Shown here piece after piece: positions 1 to 7,190 of a stretch of DNA of 64,000 bases. The notes beneath the pieces are model-generated. The model was given only the letters and a program-made list of their open reading frames with translations. It searched no databases and had not been told where the DNA came from. The stretch lies in contig CAWEIS010000009.1 in NCBI GenBank assembly GCA_963809205.1, positions 82,796 through 146,795 of the forward strand, written 5' to 3'. The position numbers were made by a program, and so were the translations under genes. Source of the DNA: DATLLN01 sp963809205 (lineage in GTDB: Bacteria > Actinomycetota > Thermoleophilia > Gaiellales > JAICJC01). Each line of letters starts with the position of its first letter. The stretch's first letter is position 1.

Positions 1-181
1 CCGGCCGTGCCGGCAGCCCGACGACCGCGCGGTCGAGCTCGGCGCGCGTGCGCGCGCCGTACGCCTGGTCGAGCCGTTCCGACAGCTCGTCGACCGACAG
101 CCGGCCCTCGGCCGTCGCGTCGCGCAGCGCCGCCGCCACCTGCTCCCGGTCGCGGTCGGACGCGAGCACCTCGTCCGTCAA
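1..181 (-). CDS. DUF1707 domain protein, 3' end beyond the window
   Basis: Only about 60 N-terminal residues are visible; the gene runs off the left edge. They read SDRDREQVAAALRDATAEGR followed by LSVDELSERLDQAYGART and an ending AVVGLPARP. This is the usual pattern of the DUF1707 (SHOCT-like) domain at the N-terminus of small actinobacterial proteins, often followed by membrane helices; its function is unknown. The start is either TTG at 181, two bases from the stop of the isocitrate dehydrogenase gene, or GTG at 169, which gives the more typical length before the SDxDRE motif. It is probably co-transcribed with the dehydrogenase upstream of it. Confidence 0.75.
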   Translation of the reverse strand, partial: MTDEVLASDRDREQVAAALRDATAEGRLSVDELSERLDQAYGARTRAELDRAVVGLPARP

Positions 182-182
182 G

Positions 183-1628
183 CTAGTCCTCGCCCTGCGC
201 CTTCGTGAACCCGTCCTCGCCGTCGAACACGTGCAGCTTCTCGACGTGGGTGAACGCCGCCGGCGCGGTCAGGCGGCCGAGCAGCTCGAGCAGGTCGGCG
301 TCGGCCAGCTCGCCGCCGTCGCGGGTGAAGAACCGGCAGCGCCACGCGTCGACGCAGTCGGTCGGCGTGCCGGTCGGCGGGTACACGCGCGTGCCGCGGT
401 TGTCGATGATCTTCAGCTGCAGCGGCGTCCCGTCGACGGTCGACTCGATGTGCCGCCCGAGCTCCTGGGCGTCGCCGTCCCACTCGACGAACACGTCGGC
501 GCCGACCGTCCGCCGGCTGGACGCGGTGACCAGCGCGGCGGCGCTCGAGACCTGGGGCAGCTTGATCGGCCGGAACTCGCGTGCGTGGTAGGAGGGGCTC
601 TGGCGGTCGAGCCGCTCGATGATCGCGTCCGTGAAGGCAACGGTGCCGACAGATCCCTCGTCGCCGGCGACGTCGCGGGTGACGATGCCGTCCTCGAGCG
701 TCGCCAGCAGGCCGTTCTCGATCCGCGCCGCCTCGTCGAACAGCTCGAGGTGCCGGAGCATCATCACGGCGGCGCCGATCATCGCCGTCGGGTTGATCAC
801 GTCCTTGCCGGCGTACTTCGGCGCCGAGCCGTGGACGGCCTCGAAGATCGCCGCCTCGCTGCCGATGTTGGCCGACGAGGCGAAGCCGAGGCCGCCGATC
901 AGGCCGGACGTGAGATCGCTGAGGATGTCGCCGTTCATGTTGGTCGTCACGATCACGTCGTACTGCTCGGGGCGCTTGACCAGCTGGTGCGCGCAGTTGT
1001 CGACGATCACGTGCCACGACTCGATGTCCGGGTACTCGGGGGCGATCTCCTCGAAGGTGCGCTTCATCAGCCCCTCGGTGAGCTTCATGATGTTCGACTT
1101 GGTCGCGCAGGCGACGCTGGTGCGGCCCTCCGCGCGGGCGAACTCGAACGCCAGGCGGACGATCTTCTCGCAGCCCTTGCGGGAGATCAGCTTCAGGCAC
1201 TGGGCGACGCCCGGCGTCTGCATGTGCTCGATGCCGGCGTACAGATCCTCGATGTTCTCGCGGACGACGACGAGGTCGATGCCGCGGCCGGAGTAGGGCG
1301 TGACGACGCCGGGCAGCTCGCGCGCCGGGCGGATGTTGGCGTAGGTCTCGAACAGCTTGCGGAGGGTGACGTTGGCGCTCTTCTCGCCGAAGCCGACGGG
1401 CGTCTCCAGCGGGCCCTTGAGGACGACGCGGGAGCGGGCGATGGAATCGATCGTGTCCTGCGGGACGCCGGTGGGCAGGCCCTTCTTGAACACCTCGGCG
1501 CCGGCCTCGTGCAGCTCCCACTCGATGGGAGCGCCGGTCGCGTCGACGATGCGGCGGGCGGCCGTTGCCACCTCGGGCCCGATGCCGTCGCCGGCGATCA
1601 GGGTGACCAGTCTGTTGGTTTCTGTCAT
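183..1628 (-). CDS. icd: Isocitrate dehydrogenase, NADP-dependent, Thermus type
   Basis: This 481-residue enzyme oxidatively decarboxylates isocitrate to 2-oxoglutarate in the TCA cycle. The beta-decarboxylating dehydrogenase signatures are present: GDGIGPEV near residue 14, the substrate loop SANVTLRKLFETYANIRPAR near 84, VRENIEDLYAG near 123, TTNMNGDILSDL with the metal-binding aspartates near 228, and the nucleotide-binding HGSAPKYAGKDVINP near 266. About 140 residues follow the normal end of the fold; a C-terminal extension of this size is known from the Thermus thermophilus enzyme. The ATG is preceded by TAGGGT (1636-1641) with a 7-base gap and no Shine-Dalgarno sequence, which suggests a leaderless transcript. 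The reading frame is intact although the next genes are badly frameshifted. Confidence 0.93.
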   Translation of the reverse strand: MTETNRLVTLIAGDGIGPEVATAARRIVDATGAPIEWELHEAGAEVFKKGLPTGVPQDTIDSIARSRVVLKGPLETPVGFGEKSANVTLRKLFETYANIRPARELPGVVTPYSGRGIDLVVVRENIEDLYAGIEHMQTPGVAQCLKLISRKGCEKIVRLAFEFARAEGRTSVACATKSNIMKLTEGLMKRTFEEIAPEYPDIESWHVIVDNCAHQLVKRPEQYDVIVTTNMNGDILSDLTSGLIGGLGFASSANIGSEAAIFEAVHGSAPKYAGKDVINPTAMIGAAVMMLRHLELFDEAARIENGLLATLEDGIVTRDVAGDEGSVGTVAFTDAIIERLDRQSPSYHAREFRPIKLPQVSSAAALVTASSRRTVGADVFVEWDGDAQELGRHIESTVDGTPLQLKIIDNRGTRVYPPTGTPTDCVDAWRCRFFTRDGGELADADLLELLGRLTAPAAFTHVEKLHVFDGEDGFTKAQGED

Positions 1629-1653
1629 GCCGGAAACCCTAACGGAGCCTTGG

Positions 1654-2241
1654 TCAGCGCGACCCCGTCTGCCTTCGCCAGTCGGCCAGTGTGATCTCGT
1701 ACTCCACCTCGCCGTGCTCGGCTCCGGCGAGGGGCTCGTCCCAGTCGGGGAAGTAGGTGCGCACGTACGACATTCCGACGGCCGTCATCACGCCGCGGGA
1801 CGCCGCGTTCACGGCCATCGTCTGGGCGATCACCCGGCGGATGCCGACCGTGGCGAACGCGTGCCGTAGCAGGGCGCGCGACGCCTCCGTCGCGATCCCC
1901 TGGCGCCAGTACCGGCGGAGGATCCGGTAGCCCAGATCGGCCACGCTGGGATCGTCGGGCTGGTCGGGGCCATGGGCGGGAGGGAGCATCATCAGTCCCA
2001 CGAAGTTCCCGGGCTGTTCCGTCCGCGGCCTGAACACGATCCAGTAGCCGAGCCCTGGCACCTGGCGGCCGTGGGCCATCCGCCGCGCATGGCTCTCGGC
2101 GACCTCATCCGGCGTGCGGGCGCGCCCGTCGAGGTAGCGCATGACCTCGGGATCCGAGTCGAGCTCGACCTCGAGATCGAGATGACGATCCGCGAGCGGA
2201 ACCAGCAGCAGCCTGGGTGTACGGAGGGTGGGTTGCGGCAC
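1654..2241 (-). CDS. GNAT family N-acetyltransferase (RimJ/RimL-like)
   Basis: The 195-residue product begins PTLRTPRLLLVPLADRHL, the standard opening of RimJ/RimL-type acetyltransferases, and contains the acetyl-CoA-binding turn RRYWRQGIATEASRALLRHA near residue 108, followed by VIAQTMAVNAASRGVMTAVG. Such enzymes move an acetyl group from acetyl-CoA to an amino group, often a ribosomal protein or a small amine; the acceptor here cannot be told. GTG at 2241 is the best start because the conserved opening begins there. It lies 25 bases upstream of icd on the same strand and may share its transcript. Confidence 0.85.
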   Translation of the reverse strand: MPQPTLRTPRLLLVPLADRHLDLEVELDSDPEVMRYLDGRARTPDEVAESHARRMAHGRQVPGLGYWIVFRPRTEQPGNFVGLMMLPPAHGPDQPDDPSVADLGYRILRRYWRQGIATEASRALLRHAFATVGIRRVIAQTMAVNAASRGVMTAVGMSYVRTYFPDWDEPLAGAEHGEVEYEITLADWRRQTGSR

Positions 2242-2257
2242 GGGCCTTGGCCCGAGC

Positions 2258-2534
2258 CTATCGAGCGGCGGTTGCGCGACCGGTCAGCCGGTAGGCCCAG
2301 GCCAGCGCCTCGGCGACCGCGCGATACAGCTCGGGCGGGATCTCCGTGTCGAGCTCCAGCGTCTCCAGGGCCTGGGCCAGCACGGCGTCCTCACGCACGG
2401 GCACGCCGGCCTCGCGCGGCTTCGAGGATCTTGTCGGCGACCAGGTTGCGGCCGCTGGCGACGACCCTGGGCGCGTCCGGGCCGTCGTAGCGCAGGGCGG
2501 CGGCGCGCTTGCCGGACGGCTTACGCGCGCTCAT
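2258..2534 (-). pseudogene. FlhB-like export switch protein (C-terminal domain only), one frameshift
   Basis: This short gene encodes the cytoplasmic FlhB/HrcU-type domain of the flagellar type III export switch, without the membrane part, as in the FlhX/YlqH group. Residues AAALRYDGPDAPRVVASGR and LVADKILEAA open the domain; VPVREDAVLAQALETLELDT, PPELYRAVAEALAWAYRLTG closes it. The NPTH autocleavage loop is not recognisable, as in other stand-alone versions. The two halves are in different frames: one base is missing near 2412, where restoring a C gives an uninterrupted AAREAGVPVRED. The ATG at 2534 has a good GGGAGG ribosome site and lies inside the end of fliK. About 91 residues if repaired. 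Confidence 0.75.
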
Positions 2535-3224
2535 CGATCCTCCCCGCGGGTGGGCGCGGCGGCGGCTCGGCCGGCGGCCGGGCGCGCACGTCGGCGCTCG
2601 CCGGGCGGCCGGTCGCCTCGGCCAGCGCGGATGACCAGGTCGGCCGTCGCCGCCGTCGGCCCGCTCGGCCGTCGCGCCTCCGGGGGTGACCACGCCGGCG
2701 CGGATGCCGCCGCGGTCCATCGACAGGTGCACCTCGATCGCGCCGGCGTGCGGGCAGTGCAGCACGAACGAGGCGCGAGCCGCCTCGGCGCCGTCGCGTC
2801 CGTCGCCGCCGTCATCGGCGTCCACGGCGACCTCGGCCGCGCGGCCGTCGGGCAGCCACAGCGGCGCGCCGCCGGCCAGCGCCAGCGCCGCGCGCATGGC
2901 ATGTCGCCGTCCCCGGCCAGGGCGAGCCGGCCGGCGGCGTCGGCGAGCCGCGGGGCCGTCGCGCGGTCGGCGGCGATCCTGGCGACCAGCTCGGATTCGG
3001 TCGCCCGGACGACGGTCAGCCGCAGCACGTCGCCCGCCTGGACGCCGGACGGGAGCCGGGCCGCGAGCCGGATCCCGGCCAGAGCGATCATGCCGTTGCC
3101 GGCGGCAGTTCGGGCCCTCGAGCACCCGCGCCGCGAGCTCGGAGCCGGGTTCGGCGGCAAGCAGGTGCGCCTCGCCGCCGAGGGCCGCAACCAGCCGTTG
3201 TGCAGTGACCGCTCCGAGCTGCAT
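2521..3224 (-). pseudogene. fliK: FliK-like flagellar hook-length control protein, frameshifted
   Basis: The gene starts MQLGAVTAQRLVAALGGEAH and continues LLAAEPGSELAARVLEG, then shifts frame near 3115 into AGNGMIALAGIRLAARLPSG and VQAGDVLRLTVVRATESELV. It shifts again near 2905 into APLWLPDGRAAEVAVDADDG and SFVLHCPHAGAIEVHLSMDR, which is the FliK C-terminal hook domain type, and at least once more near 2640 before AEATGRPASADVRARPP. FliK measures hook length and toggles the export switch from rod-hook to filament substrates. It overlaps the FlhB-like gene that follows by 14 bases, fitting that partnership. Every break is a one-base indel; no substitution stop codon was seen in the deduced frame. 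Confidence 0.65.
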
Positions 3225-3313
3225 GTCTCAAATCCCCTCCCCCGCGGACGATCACCGGGGGCTGACGGCTGTCTGTCTGTCCGAGTAATCGACCGAGCGG
3301 AGGAACCCTCCAG

Positions 3314-4020
3314 GTGGAACGCGGCCTCTACATCGCGGCCTCGGGGATGCTGGCGGAGCAGGTCCGGCAGGACCAGATCGCCAACGACCTCGCCAACGCC
3401 TCGACGCCCAGCTACAAGCCCGACCGCGCCGCGCAGAGCGTGTGCGGGGCGCTGCTGCTGCAGAACCGCCAGACCGGCGCGCACGGTTGGCCCGCTGTAT
3501 CTGGGCGCCCGCATCGCCGAGCTGCGCACGGACCTGACGCAGGGCCCGCTGCAGCAGACCGGCAACCCACTGGACTCGCCTCCACGGCGCGGCTTCTGCC
3601 GCCAGACGCCCGACGGCGCCTGCTACACCCGCAACGGCCAGCTCGCGCTGGAAGCGCAGGCCGCCTTGTGACACCGCAGGCCAGCTGCTCCTGGGACCAC
3701 GGCAAGCCGATAGGTCGCCGGGCCGACGGGATCTCGATCGCGCAGGACGGCACCGTCCGCTCTGCCACCAAGGGTCAACCAGATCGCCATCGTGTCTCTC
3801 ACCAACTCGTCCAGCAGGGCGACAACGTGTTCCCGGCACCCCGGCGAGGCAGACCGCGGCGACGCACGCTGGTGACGGCCTACCTGGAGGCGGCGCGACG
3901 GCCGGGCGATGGTGGACTGATCGTGACGTGCGCGCCTACGAGGCGTCCCAGCGCGTGCTTCACGCAATCGACGACACGCTCGGCAGGGCGGTCAACTCGG
4001 TTGGCTCGTCGACCGGCTAA
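3314..4020 (+). pseudogene. flgF: Flagellar basal-body rod protein FlgF/FlgG family, frameshifted
   Basis: The GTG start at 3314 follows GGAGGAAC and gives ERGLYIAASGMLAEQVRQDQ then IANDLANASTPSYKP, the N-terminal motif of the axial rod proteins. After frame changes near 3485, 3580 and 3670 the sequence reads GPLYLGARIAELRTDLTQGP, QTPDGACYTRNGQLALEAQ and ADGISIAQDGTVRS, all typical of the FlgF/FlgG D1 region. The end reads RAYEASQRVLHAIDDTLGRA, the conserved C-terminal helix, and stops at TAA 4018. These proteins build the rod that crosses the cell envelope. At least five one-base indels interrupt it; total length matches a normal FlgF of about 235 residues. Confidence 0.75.
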
Positions 4021-4159
4021 ATCGCGCAGGGGGCCCGGTCGATAACCAGGCCTAGACGACTATGGGGAAACGGCTGGACTGCAGCATGCAGAGGCCGGCG
4101 GAGATTCAGGAACGAACCTCCGCGCCCCGTTCCCGCCCAGGGAAGGAACGGAATCAACC

Positions 4160-4297
4160 ATGCTGAACGGTCTCTACTCGGCCGCTGCGGGCATGATCGC
4201 CCAGCAGACGAGGATCGACTCCCTCGCGAACGACATCGCGACTCGTCTCAAGTACCTAGCGCAGCCGCAAGATCCGCGAGCTGCCTGCCCACTGTGA
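4160..4297 (+). pseudogene. flgG: FlgG N-terminal stub, truncated
   Basis: An ATG at 4160 after GGAAGGAACGG begins MLNGLYSAAAGMIAQQTRID followed by SLANDIA, the N-terminal helix of the distal rod protein FlgG. After the codon for Ala-27 similarity ends abruptly: the conserved NTTGYK stretch and all later FlgG motifs are absent in every frame, and the frame closes at TGA 4295. A full gene would need about 780 bases, but only about 370 remain before the convergent fliT-like gene, and part of that is a palindromic element. This looks like deletion of most of the gene rather than a reading error. Confidence 0.65.
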
Positions 4298-4440
4298 ACT
4301 CGACGAGTCCATGCTGCCGTCCATCGGTGTCGCCGACTTCCCCACCGTGGCTGCGTGCTCGTGAGCCCGAGATCCATTCGGGCATCCCCGGTTATCGTCA
4401 GGGCGGCGTGGATGTTGAGGCACGGCAGGCTGCGACAGGT

Positions 4441-4534
4441 GCGGCAGGGGGTCAGACCCCGTGGCGCAGGCGTGGGTTTCGCCCGCGGAGGGGCGTGGCG
4501 CGTGGTGCGACGCGAGGTCTGACCCCCCTGTCGC
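4441..4534. repeat. 94-bp inverted-repeat element with GGGGTCAGACCCC core
   Basis: The left end GCGGCAGGGGGTCAGACC (4441-4458) and the right end GGTCTGACCCCCCTGTCGC (4516-4534) are inverted copies of each other with one mismatch and one extra base. The left end also carries the complete palindrome GGGGTCAGACCCC found again at 53981 and 58371. The spacer holds a small hairpin, CGTGGG-TTTCG-CCCGCG. It lies one base beyond the stop of the fliT-like gene and downstream of the flgG stub, so it sits between two convergent gene ends. It could be a bidirectional terminator or a small non-autonomous mobile repeat. Confidence 0.6.
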
Positions 4535-4535
4535 G

Positions 4536-4860
4536 CTACTGCAGGCTGTCGACGTACCGCGACGCGCGCGGCGCCGTCGCGCCGTAGGAGCTCATCGCGC
4601 GGCGGCCGCGGGAGAGATGCACGAGCTCGTGCGCGGGTGCCCTCGATCGCCGAGGCGATCGCCTCGCCGTTGGCAATGACCAGCCCTGCGCCTCCTCAAG
4701 CATCGCCCGGGCCCGGCCGGTCGGCCGCACGGGCAGCGACTCCATGATGCGCTGGCGGCGCCGCTCGATCTCGACGAAGCCCTCCCACGCCCCTCGGCGA
4801 TCTGGGCGCTCTCACGCACGGCGAGCTCGACGAGCTCCGCGCATCCCTGAGCCCCACCAT
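4536..4860 (-). pseudogene. FliT/FlgN-like flagellar chaperone, frameshifted
   Basis: Reading across frames gives MVGLRDA, ELVELAVRESAQIAEG, WEGFVEIERRRQRIMESLPV, RARAMLEEA, LVIANGEAIASAIEG and finally ELVHLSRGRRAMSSYGAT ending RYVDSLQ. The all-helical pattern, the size of about 108 residues and the RGRRAxxxYG ending resemble FliT-type chaperones that follow fliS in flagellar operons; sequence identity to FliT is weak, so position carries much of the call. FliT-type proteins hold the FliD cap subunit before export. At least four one-base indels are needed to join the pieces. The ATG lies four bases after the fliS stop. Confidence 0.5.
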
Positions 4861-4863
4861 CGC

Positions 4864-5265
4864 CTACTGCGCAGCGGCCGCGGCCGGCGGCCGGAATGCC
4901 CTGCTCGCCGAGCTGACCCACGCCCGCCCAGCTCGACGAGCACCGGCGAACGCCTCGAGCTTCCCGGGATCCTGCTCGATCAGCGCCTCGGTCATGTGCC
5001 GGCGCGCGAACAGGTAGATCGACCGCAGGTTCGACGCGACCTCGCCCTGGTTCATGTCGAGCGAGATGTTCAGCTCGTCGATGATCGCGCCCGCGCGGTG
5101 CAGCCGGTTGACGGTCACCTCGCGGTTGCCCGTGCGCATCGCGGTCGCGCTCTGGCGAAGAAAGCGGATCGCGCCGTCGTACAGCATCACGACCAGCTTC
5201 TGCGGCGGCGCCGTCATCACGCTGGACGAGGTGTAGGCCTGCTTCGCACTCGCGTAGTCGCTCAT
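4864..5265 (-). CDS. fliS: Flagellar export chaperone FliS
   Basis: FliS binds unfolded flagellin and delivers it to the export gate. The 133-residue frame is open throughout and contains the family hallmarks: a QAYTSSSVMTAPPQKLVVML opening (the YxxxxVxTAxPxxLixMLYD motif), YDGAIRFLRQSATAMRTGN, and NISLDMNQGEVASNLRSIY with YLFARRHMTEALIEQDPGKL. The last 25 residues (ARRAGRAWVSS onward) look partly out of frame: a shift of one base would read VLVELG at the same place, so two compensating indels near 4935 are likely. It follows fliD by 96 bases and precedes the fliT-like gene by three. Confidence 0.85.
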   Translation of the reverse strand: MSDYASAKQAYTSSSVMTAPPQKLVVMLYDGAIRFLRQSATAMRTGNREVTVNRLHRAGAIIDELNISLDMNQGEVASNLRSIYLFARRHMTEALIEQDPGKLEAFAGARRAGRAWVSSASRAFRPPAAAAAQ

Positions 5266-5361
5266 CGGGGGCTCGACGCTCCTGCTCGGGGGTAACGCTT
5301 CAGTCGCGCTAAGTGATCGGCATCCGGCCGGCCATCTTGACGCGCCGACGGGGGAGCCGGG

Positions 5362-6785
5362 CTATCCCAGCTGAGCGATCTGCGACGTCAGCCAGGCGCT
5401 CTGCGACTGCGCCTGCGAGAGCGCCGTCTCCATCGCGGTGAACTGCGCCTTCAGCGCCTGCTCGCGGGTCGCCAGCCGCACGTCCATGTCGGCCGACCGC
5501 TGGGTCAGCGCGTCGATGGTCGACTGCTCGGAGCTGATCCGGCTGCTGATGATGCCCGTCGACGACTCCGCCACGCGTTGACGATCGAGTCCAGCCGCTG
5601 GGACGAGGCCCATCGTCGAGTAGCCGCCGGTGGCGTTCGTTGAACAGCGCCTTGACGTCGGCGAACCGGTTCGTCAGCGCGTCGGTCAGCTTGGCCGAGT
5701 CGAGCGTCAGCTTGCCGGCGATCGCGTCCTGGTTGAGCGTGCCGCCGCCGGTGGTGGCGCCGGTCGAGACGCCGACCTGTGCGAGCAGGCTGCTGGCGGT
5801 GGGCCGGCCGCTGACCGGGTCGGAGACCGCCTGCGGAGGCTCGACAGCAGCCCGGACAGCGCCGAGTCGCTTGTGCAGCACGCCCTTGATCCGGTCGGCG
5901 TCCGTCTGCGGGTTGGGGACGACCTTCTCGGTGAGCTTGCCGCGGATGAAGTCGATCGTCGAGTTGTACTGGTCGATGAAGGCCTGCACCGTGGCCTGGA
6001 CGGCGTCGGTGTCCGGGCCGGGGGCGCCGATCGACACGCTGACGTCGCGTGGCGGTCGTCGCCTTCAGGGTCAGCGTGACGCCGGCGAGCGCGTCGGTGA
6101 CCGTGTTCGAGGAGCTCGTCTTGGCCGAGGCCGTCGACGCGTGTACTGCGGCGTCCAGCGCCGCCTGGCGCTGCGCGAACCCGAAGCCACCGCGCCGAGC
6201 CGGTGACCGAGATCGGTGTTCGCCTCGCCGGTCGCCGGCCGGACAGACGAGCTTGAGTGACGACGCGACGCGTAGACGCCGCATGCCGATCGAGCCGTTG
6301 ATCTTGTCGGCGATCGTCTGCAGCGAGTCGCCGCGTCGTGAGCGACGACGTCGAAGGCGGTGCCGCGCGCCGACCTGGATGTTCAGCGTGTCGTCGGCCG
6401 AGGCGGCCGATGCGCCGCCGTGCCCTGCAGTCATCTGCTGCGCGCGGGCGAGCCGCGTGACGCCGATCGAGTAGCCGCCGGCGGCCGCGCCGCCGGTGCG
6501 CACCGCGGAGATGCGTGCCGTGTCACTCGAGTCGACCTCCTGGACGTCGCCCCAGGTGCCGAGGTCGCGGAGGCCAGGATCGGCGACTGTCGAGGTTGAG
6601 CAGGCGCGTGTTGATGTCCGCAGCGCCTGCTGGCGCGCCTGTCTCGAGCGTCTTCTGCTGCTGCGAGCCGGACCTGCGGCTGACGCTCGATCGACATCAG
6701 CTGGTTGACGATCGAGTTCGTGTCGAGCCCGACGCGAGCCCGCCGATGTTGCAAGCGTCGACGCCGTTCGTGGGGTCATGCGCAT
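5362..6785 (-). pseudogene. fliD: Flagellar filament cap FliD (hook-associated protein 2), frameshifted
   Basis: The start ATGCGCATGACCCC overlaps the end of flaG. Fragments in order are NIGGLASG, LDTNSIVNQLMSIERQPQ (FliD N-terminal domain), SDTARISAVRTGGAAAGGYS with IGVTRLARAQQMTAG, NTVTDALAGVTLTLKA, then VQAFIDQYNSTIDFIRGKLT and TTGGGTLNQDAIAGKLTLDS with TNRFADVKALFN, and last STIDALTQRSADMDVRLATR with QSAWLTSQIAQLG at the stop. FliD caps the growing filament and folds flagellin into place. The repaired length of about 470 residues is normal. Eight or more one-base indels separate the pieces; the longest single frame covers only the middle third. Confidence 0.8.
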
Positions 6786-7115
6786 GTCGTGGCCTTTCGA
6801 TCAGCGCGTGGTCGTCGATCAAGAGGCCGCCGCCCGACAGCATGTCGAGCAGGCTTCGCGCCGGGATCTCGCGGATCACCCTGCCGTCGGCGTCCATCAC
6901 CTGGACCTGAACCGGTTCGCCTCGTCGACCTCGAAGTGCAGGTTGACGTGCTGCGACTGCAAGGCTCTCGATCACCTTCGCCGCCGCCTGGTACTCGGCC
7001 TGCAGCGCCGCCGGGCGGCTGGTCGCCGGCTCTGCGGTGCTCTGCGCGATGCGGCGCACCGGGGTGAACGGTTGGGAGCCGCGCTGCCGCCAATGGGCGT
7101 TGGTCCGTGTTCCAT
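6776..7115 (-). pseudogene. flaG: FlaG-like flagellar protein, frameshifted
   Basis: From ATG 7115 the frame reads MEHGPTPIGGSAAPN, then in a second frame RRIAQSTAEPATSRPAALQA and YQAAAKVIESLAVAA, then LQSQHVNLHFEVDEANR in a third, and finally VQVMDADGRVIREIPARSLL. The LHFxVDEanxxxVQVxDxxGxVIREIP pattern is that of FlaG, a small protein that influences filament length and usually precedes fliD, as here. At least three one-base indels are needed. Its end overlaps the fliD start around ATGCGCATGA. Repaired length is about 110 residues. Confidence 0.65.
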
Positions 7116-7190
7116 CACGAGGGATGCCTCCGATCCGTCCGTGGATCGACGTGTTGCTGCCCTCGTAATCGGCCTTCCGTACCGGACACT

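Noticed and set aside
48..1694. A 548-residue plus-strand open frame opposite icd
   Set aside because: It mirrors the isocitrate dehydrogenase codons, is rich in arginine, valine and leucine without any family motif, and arises from the high G+C third positions.
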